Assembly (NCBI GenBank): GCA_008080685.1
Contig: VKGY01000015.1
Location: forward strand, 5,845 to 41,960
Direction of reading: 5' to 3'
Length of the DNA: 36,116 nucleotides
Source: Spirochaetota bacterium
GTDB lineage: Bacteria; Spirochaetota; Spirochaetia; Treponematales; Rectinemataceae
Part shown: piece by piece, positions 32,849 through 36,116 of the stretch
Layout: each line of letters begins with the position of its first letter
Position numbering within the stretch: the first letter of the stretch is position 1
Translations under genes and position numbers: made by a program
The notes under the pieces: generated by a model
Databases searched by the model: none
Told to the model about the DNA's origin: nothing
Seen by the model: the letters and a program-made list of their open reading frames with translations, nothing else

Positions 32849-35800
32849 GCCGCATCCTTTCGGGGTACTACGAAGGCGGTGATGGAATGTTCAGGTACGA
32901 GTTGGTGGCCTGAGGTCACCTCAAGGCCGATGCGGGCAGCGCCCAGCAAGTCCAGGACAGCCCTTTGGTATTCCGTTCCGGGGCAGGCAGGGAAACCGAA
33001 GGAATACCTCCTAGTCTTGGCCGGACCTCCCGCGTCCCTGATTTCCTTCTCTATCCTTTCGTGGGCCAGGCGGGCGGCGGCTTCGGCCAAGGCTGATCCA
33101 AGGCCGTGGAGCTTCCAATATTCCTCGTAGTTTCCCGATTCCTTGAGGCCCAAGGCCCGATCCGAGATTTCCCTTCCCACCGTGGCGGCGAAAATGGGCA
33201 TCATGTCGAGCACGGGATGGAAATAATCCGAAATGCTGCGCCTAAGGCCGTCCTTTTCCCGGGGGAAGACCATTTCCACGCTGCTTTTCAATCCTTTTTC
33301 CGGATCTCCGATCAAAAGGCGGCCTTCGGAAACCAAGCGGCAGGGAAAATGGCCGTAGACCAGGGCGGGTCGGAGGATAGGCTCGATCTCCCCAAGGAGC
33401 TTGAGCAATTCATCCTTCGCCTTGGAGAGTTCCTCGCCTCGATAGGCCCAAAGGGTGGAAAAAAGCCATTTTTCATTCAACGCCCCGACCAAGGCATGGA
33501 AGTCAAGGGGCTGGGGTTCCATGGCTCCTGTTTCAGCAAGACGGTAGGCTGGCCCTCCCGGGATCGCGATCGCCGAACCCGAAGCCGAGGCCTTGCGGGA
33601 TCGAGACTCGGGCACCTGAGGCGGGCTCACCAAAGGCTCGGTCGCCTTTGGCCTGTCGCCCACGGCTCCAAGGACTCGGGCTGCCTCGAAGGCATCCTTG
33701 CAGGAGAGCACAAGCCCCGGGTGCTGGGGCTCCAATTCCCTTACAACGTATCGGGGATCGACGGCGGCGCCTCCGCAGAGGACCAGGCGGTCCAGTCCCT
33801 CCCGGTTCAGGGCGGCGCAGGTTTTTTTCATCTCCCCCAGGGAGCGGGTGAGGAGTCCTGAGAGGCCCACAGCCGCCACCCCTTCGTGCCGGGCGGCCTC
33901 GAGGATGCGGTCCGTGGAAACGTCGGTGCCCAGATCCACCACCTCCCAGCCCGAACAGGCGAGGATGGCGGCGACGATGTTCTTGCCTATGTCGTGCAGG
34001 TCTCCCTTCACAGTTGCCATAACCACTTTCCCCTTCGAGGTCTGGGCTTTCATCTCAGCCAAGGGAGTCAAGGCTTTCCTTGCAGCCTCGGCCGACCTCA
34101 AGACTAGGGGAAGGGAAATCGCTCCCTCGGCCCAGAGCCTCCCGGACTCGGCCATCGAGGTGGTCACAGACTCCATGAGGGCTTCATGGCCCTTCGCCTC
34201 AAGGAGGGCGAGGGCGAACTTTTCCGCGGCCTTTTGGTCACCCCGGGAAAGGGCCGCCGCCAAGGTCGATTCCAGGGTCGCTGCGGCACCTGCGGCACCT
34301 GCGGCACCTGCGGCACCTGCGGTGCCGGCAGTGCCGGCAGTGCCGGCAGTGCAGGCGGCCGGGGCAGGCGAGGTTTCCTGGGCTGCCGCGTACTCGAGAA
34401 GGGGACCAAGCTTGTCCTGGGCCTCCGTGTCGCCGCCGGGAAGTCCCAGGGCGGTGAGGGCGGCGGCGCGCAAGGCGGGAGGAATCGCCGAAGGCTTGGG
34501 GATTCCTCCGGTATCGAGGATGGCCGCGTCCAGGCCTGCCGCGGCCGCCGCCTGGAGGAAAAGGGAGGTTGTGGTGGCCCTCACCTTCCTGGGCAGGCCG
34601 TAGGAAATGTTTCCTACTCCAAGGATGGCAAAGGAGCCGGGACAGGCTTTTTTGACTTCGGCAATGGCTGCGATGGTCGCCGCCCCATCGGCGCCGGCGG
34701 CGACAGTGAAGGTCAGTGGATCGAAGAAGAGGTCCTCAGGCGACAGGCCGAACTCGCCTAAGGCCATGTCGTAGAGGTTCCTGCAGATCCGAACCTTGTC
34801 CTCAGAAGTCTTGGCGGGACCTTTTTCGTCCAGGGCGAGGCAAATGACAGCGGCGCCGAACTCCGCGGCGAGGGAAAACACGGCTCTTGCCTTTTCGGCA
34901 TCCTCAAGGCTCGCGGAATTGAGGATGGCTCGGCCGCCCACGAAGGGAAGGGCCTTAGCCAATGCGGCCGGGTCGCTGGAATCAAGGGAAAGCGCAGCCT
35001 TCGCCCGTGGGGCGAGGAGAGAGGCGAGTCTCGAGAGGTCTTCGGCTTCGTCCCGGCCGGGCCTTGAAAGATGGAGGTCGATGGCTGATGCGCCGGTTCC
35101 TTCCTGGGCCAGGGCTTTCTGGGCCATAGCCTCGAAATCCTCTGCGTCCACCAGGGCTGCGAAGGCCGCCGATCCCGCCGAGTTGGCCCTCTCCCCGATG
35201 GAAAAGAATTCAGGCCCTATCGGGACTGGCTCGTACAAGGAGGCGAGGGCGGGCTTAGCCTTCGGGGCTTGCCGCCTGGGAAGCCGTGGCGCTGCGTCCG
35301 CAGCCCAGGTTCGTTGCGCGTCCAAGACTTTCTTCAAGGCGGCAATATGGCCTGGGGCGGTGCCGCAGCAGCCGCCGACAATTTGGATGCCGAATTTTTT
35401 CACCATGGCCGACACCTTCGAGGCGAAAATTTCCGGCCCGAAGGGATAGGTCGTGCAACCCCCTTCGGTGCAGGGGAGTCCTGCGTTGGGCATGAAGCAA
35501 AGGGGAAAGGGCGAAACCCTCGCCAGGGTCGCAAGGGCGGATTCGAGCTCGTCCGGCCCTCCCGAGCAGTTGAGGCCGATGGCCAGGGGCTTGTACGGCG
35601 CCAATATGGCTACCAGGGCTTCGATGCCCGTGCCGGTGAGCATCCTCCCCCTTTCATCCACCGTGGCGGACACTATGAAGGGAAGGCCTCTTCCGCCCCG
35701 GGGGCTCCTGAGCGCGGAGATGGCCGCCTTGATCTGCAGGGGATCCTGGCAGGTTTCTATGATGGCCAGGTCGGCCCCTCCGTCCGCCAAACCTCGGGCT

Positions 35801-36116
35801 TGGGGAAGGTAGGATGCCTTGAGTTCGCTATAGGAGGAGGCGCCGAGGGAGGGCGGGGCTTCGCCAGGTCCCATGGACCCCGCCACGAGGCCTTTCCTGC
35901 CTGCGGGGCGGCAGATCCGGGCTTCGGCGCGGCGCGCGGCGCGGGCCGCCTCAAGATTCACCCGATAGGCGAGGTCCTCGCTTCCCAAATCACGGGTACT
36001 GGCAGAAAAGCTCGCGGTCTCCACCAGGCCCGACCCAGCCTCGAAGTAGGCGGCGTGGAGGGCTTCCACAATCTCCGGATGCTCCAAAGGCAAGAGGGCG
36101 ATCCTGCCCTGGGCGG
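32833..36116 (-). CDS. metH: Cobalamin-dependent methionine synthase MetH (N-terminus outside the window)
   Basis: About 1,094 residues are visible; the frame is still open at the window edge, and the TTG at 36093 is not a real start. Domains run in the MetH order. The homocysteine S-methyltransferase domain has zinc ligands from IGLNCSGG and the GGCCGT pair (near 35365-35370). Next come the pterin-binding domain (GERANSAGS... ASAIDLHLSRPG), an Ala/Gly/Thr tandem-repeat linker (34354-34283), and the cobalamin cap and Rossmann domain with DLHDIG (33985-34002; His codon 33994-33996 is the cobalt ligand). The C-terminal AdoMet activation domain carries SFGFPACP. The enzyme methylates homocysteine using methyltetrahydrofolate. 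No frame lesion is seen. Confidence 0.95.
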   Translation of the reverse strand, partial: AQGRIALLPLEHPEIVEALHAAYFEAGSGLVETASFSASTRDLGSEDLAYRVNLEAARAARRAEARICRPAGRKGLVAGSMGPGEAPPSLGASSYSELKASYLPQARGLADGGADLAIIETCQDPLQIKAAISALRSPRGGRGLPFIVSATVDERGRMLTGTGIEALVAILAPYKPLAIGLNCSGGPDELESALATLARVSPFPLCFMPNAGLPCTEGGCTTYPFGPEIFASKVSAMVKKFGIQIVGGCCGTAPGHIAALKKVLDAQRTWAADAAPRLPRRQAPKAKPALASLYEPVPIGPEFFSIGERANSAGSAAFAALVDAEDFEAMAQKALAQEGTGASAIDLHLSRPGRDEAEDLSRLASLLAPRAKAALSLDSSDPAALAKALPFVGGRAILNSASLEDAEKARAVFSLAAEFGAAVICLALDEKGPAKTSEDKVRICRNLYDMALGEFGLSPEDLFFDPLTFTVAAGADGAATIAAIAEVKKACPGSFAILGVGNISYGLPRKVRATTTSLFLQAAAAAGLDAAILDTGGIPKPSAIPPALRAAALTALGLPGGDTEAQDKLGPLLEYAAAQETSPAPAACTAGTAGTAGTAGAAGAAGAAGAAATLESTLAAALSRGDQKAAEKFALALLEAKGHEALMESVTTSMAESGRLWAEGAISLPLVLRSAEAARKALTPLAEMKAQTSKGKVVMATVKGDLHDIGKNIVAAILACSGWEVVDLGTDVSTDRILEAARHEGVAAVGLSGLLTRSLGEMKKTCAALNREGLDRLVLCGGAAVDPRYVVRELEPQHPGLVLSCKDAFEAARVLGAVGDRPKATEPLVSPPQVPESRSRKASASGSAIAIPGGPAYRLAETGAMEPQPLDFHALVGALNEKWLFSTLWAYRGEELSKAKDELLKLLGEIEPILRPALVYGHFPCRLVSEGRLLIGDPEKGLKSSVEMVFPREKDGLRRSISDYFHPVLDMMPIFAATVGREISDRALGLKESGNYEEYWKLHGLGSALAEAAARLAHERIEKEIRDAGGPAKTRRYSFGFPACPGTEYQRAVLDLLGAARIGLEVTSGHQLVPEHSITAFVVPRKDAAYFDA
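34283..34354. repeat. Eight tandem 9-base units inside metH
   Basis: Four identical GCGGCACCT units are followed by four variants (GCGGTGCCG, GCAGTGCCG twice, GCAGTGCAG). On the coding (minus) strand they give an Ala/Gly/Thr linker of about 24 residues with a three-residue period, between the pterin and cobalamin modules. Because the unit is 9 bases, copy-number change keeps the frame. Confidence 0.9.

Noticed and set aside
33106-34761. ORFs of 191-301 residues on the plus strand opposite metH
   Set aside because: Antisense to clearly conserved MetH domains; the apparent AAPAAPAAP and CGTCGTCGT stretches are just the 9-base repeat read in other frames.
1-36116. tRNA, rRNA, insertion sequences or prophage genes
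   Set aside because: I saw no cloverleaf-like stretch, no transposase or integrase motif and no phage structural gene; mobile character rests only on the two toxin-antitoxin pairs, the decayed ATPase and the dispersed repeats.

Overview
This 36 kb GC-rich window comes from a chromosome of a diderm bacterium: it has an outer-membrane-type beta-barrel end, periplasmic signal peptides and two lipoproteins with relaxed lipoboxes (LASC, LISC). Gene content, lipobox style and AT-rich promoters in a GC-rich background fit a free-living or gut-associated spirochaete (Treponema-like) that lives on peptides, nucleosides and sugar acids. The lineage is an inference; no rRNA or tRNA gene is present to test it.

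Layout. 1-492: C-terminal end of a beta-barrel-like protein and its terminator. 567-1620: a decayed AAA/DUF4143 ATPase. 4331-1633 (minus): overlapping run of a TPR protein, a GT2 glycosyltransferase and a PlsC-type acyltransferase, probably for an envelope glycolipid. 4423-6328: C69 dipeptidase and a DUF4230-like membrane protein. 6427-10713: gamma-glutamyltransferase, a DctM-like permease, an unlisted 47-aa two-helix membrane protein and a secreted aspartoacylase/succinylglutamate-desuccinylase-like enzyme; this cassette is the best candidate for an uncharacterised system. 11328-10718 (minus): VapBC with an operator lying across its promoter. 12388-11417 (minus): aldo/keto reductase. 12502-16608: sbcD (frameshifted) and sbcC (C-terminus lost). 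16640-22729: complete dipeptide/oligopeptide ABC importer, with oppA set apart from oppBCDF by a double hairpin terminator and with an enlarged OppC. 23608-22968 (minus): second VapBC. 24685-23669 (minus) and 25039-26793 (plus): aldose-epimerase-like protein diverging from KDPG aldolase and KDG kinase, separated by a repeat-rich spacer. 27442-26840 (minus): membrane protein of unknown function. 29192-27709 and 30625-29327 (minus): two lipoproteins, the first frameshifted. 30732-32848: purine nucleoside phosphorylase and MTA/SAH deaminase, convergent with and overlapping metH (36116-32833, 5' end outside the window).

How the genes fit together. Secreted and cytoplasmic peptidases, GGT, the N-acyl amino acid hydrolase-like enzyme and the Opp importer point to peptide and amino-acid scavenging. 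KDPG aldolase and KDG kinase form the lower end of hexuronate/ketodeoxygluconate catabolism. PNP, MtaD and MetH handle S-adenosylhomocysteine/methylthioadenosine salvage and methionine regeneration.

A recurring theme is damage. Four genes carry frame or end lesions (ATPase, sbcD, sbcC, lipoprotein). One of these would be repaired by adding a single C to a C5 run, so assembly or sequencing error must be separated from true decay. Short 9-nt tandem arrays (24.8 kb, 34.3 kb) and an ACAGGAT-type dispersed repeat (22.8 and 24.9 kb) are the main non-coding structures.
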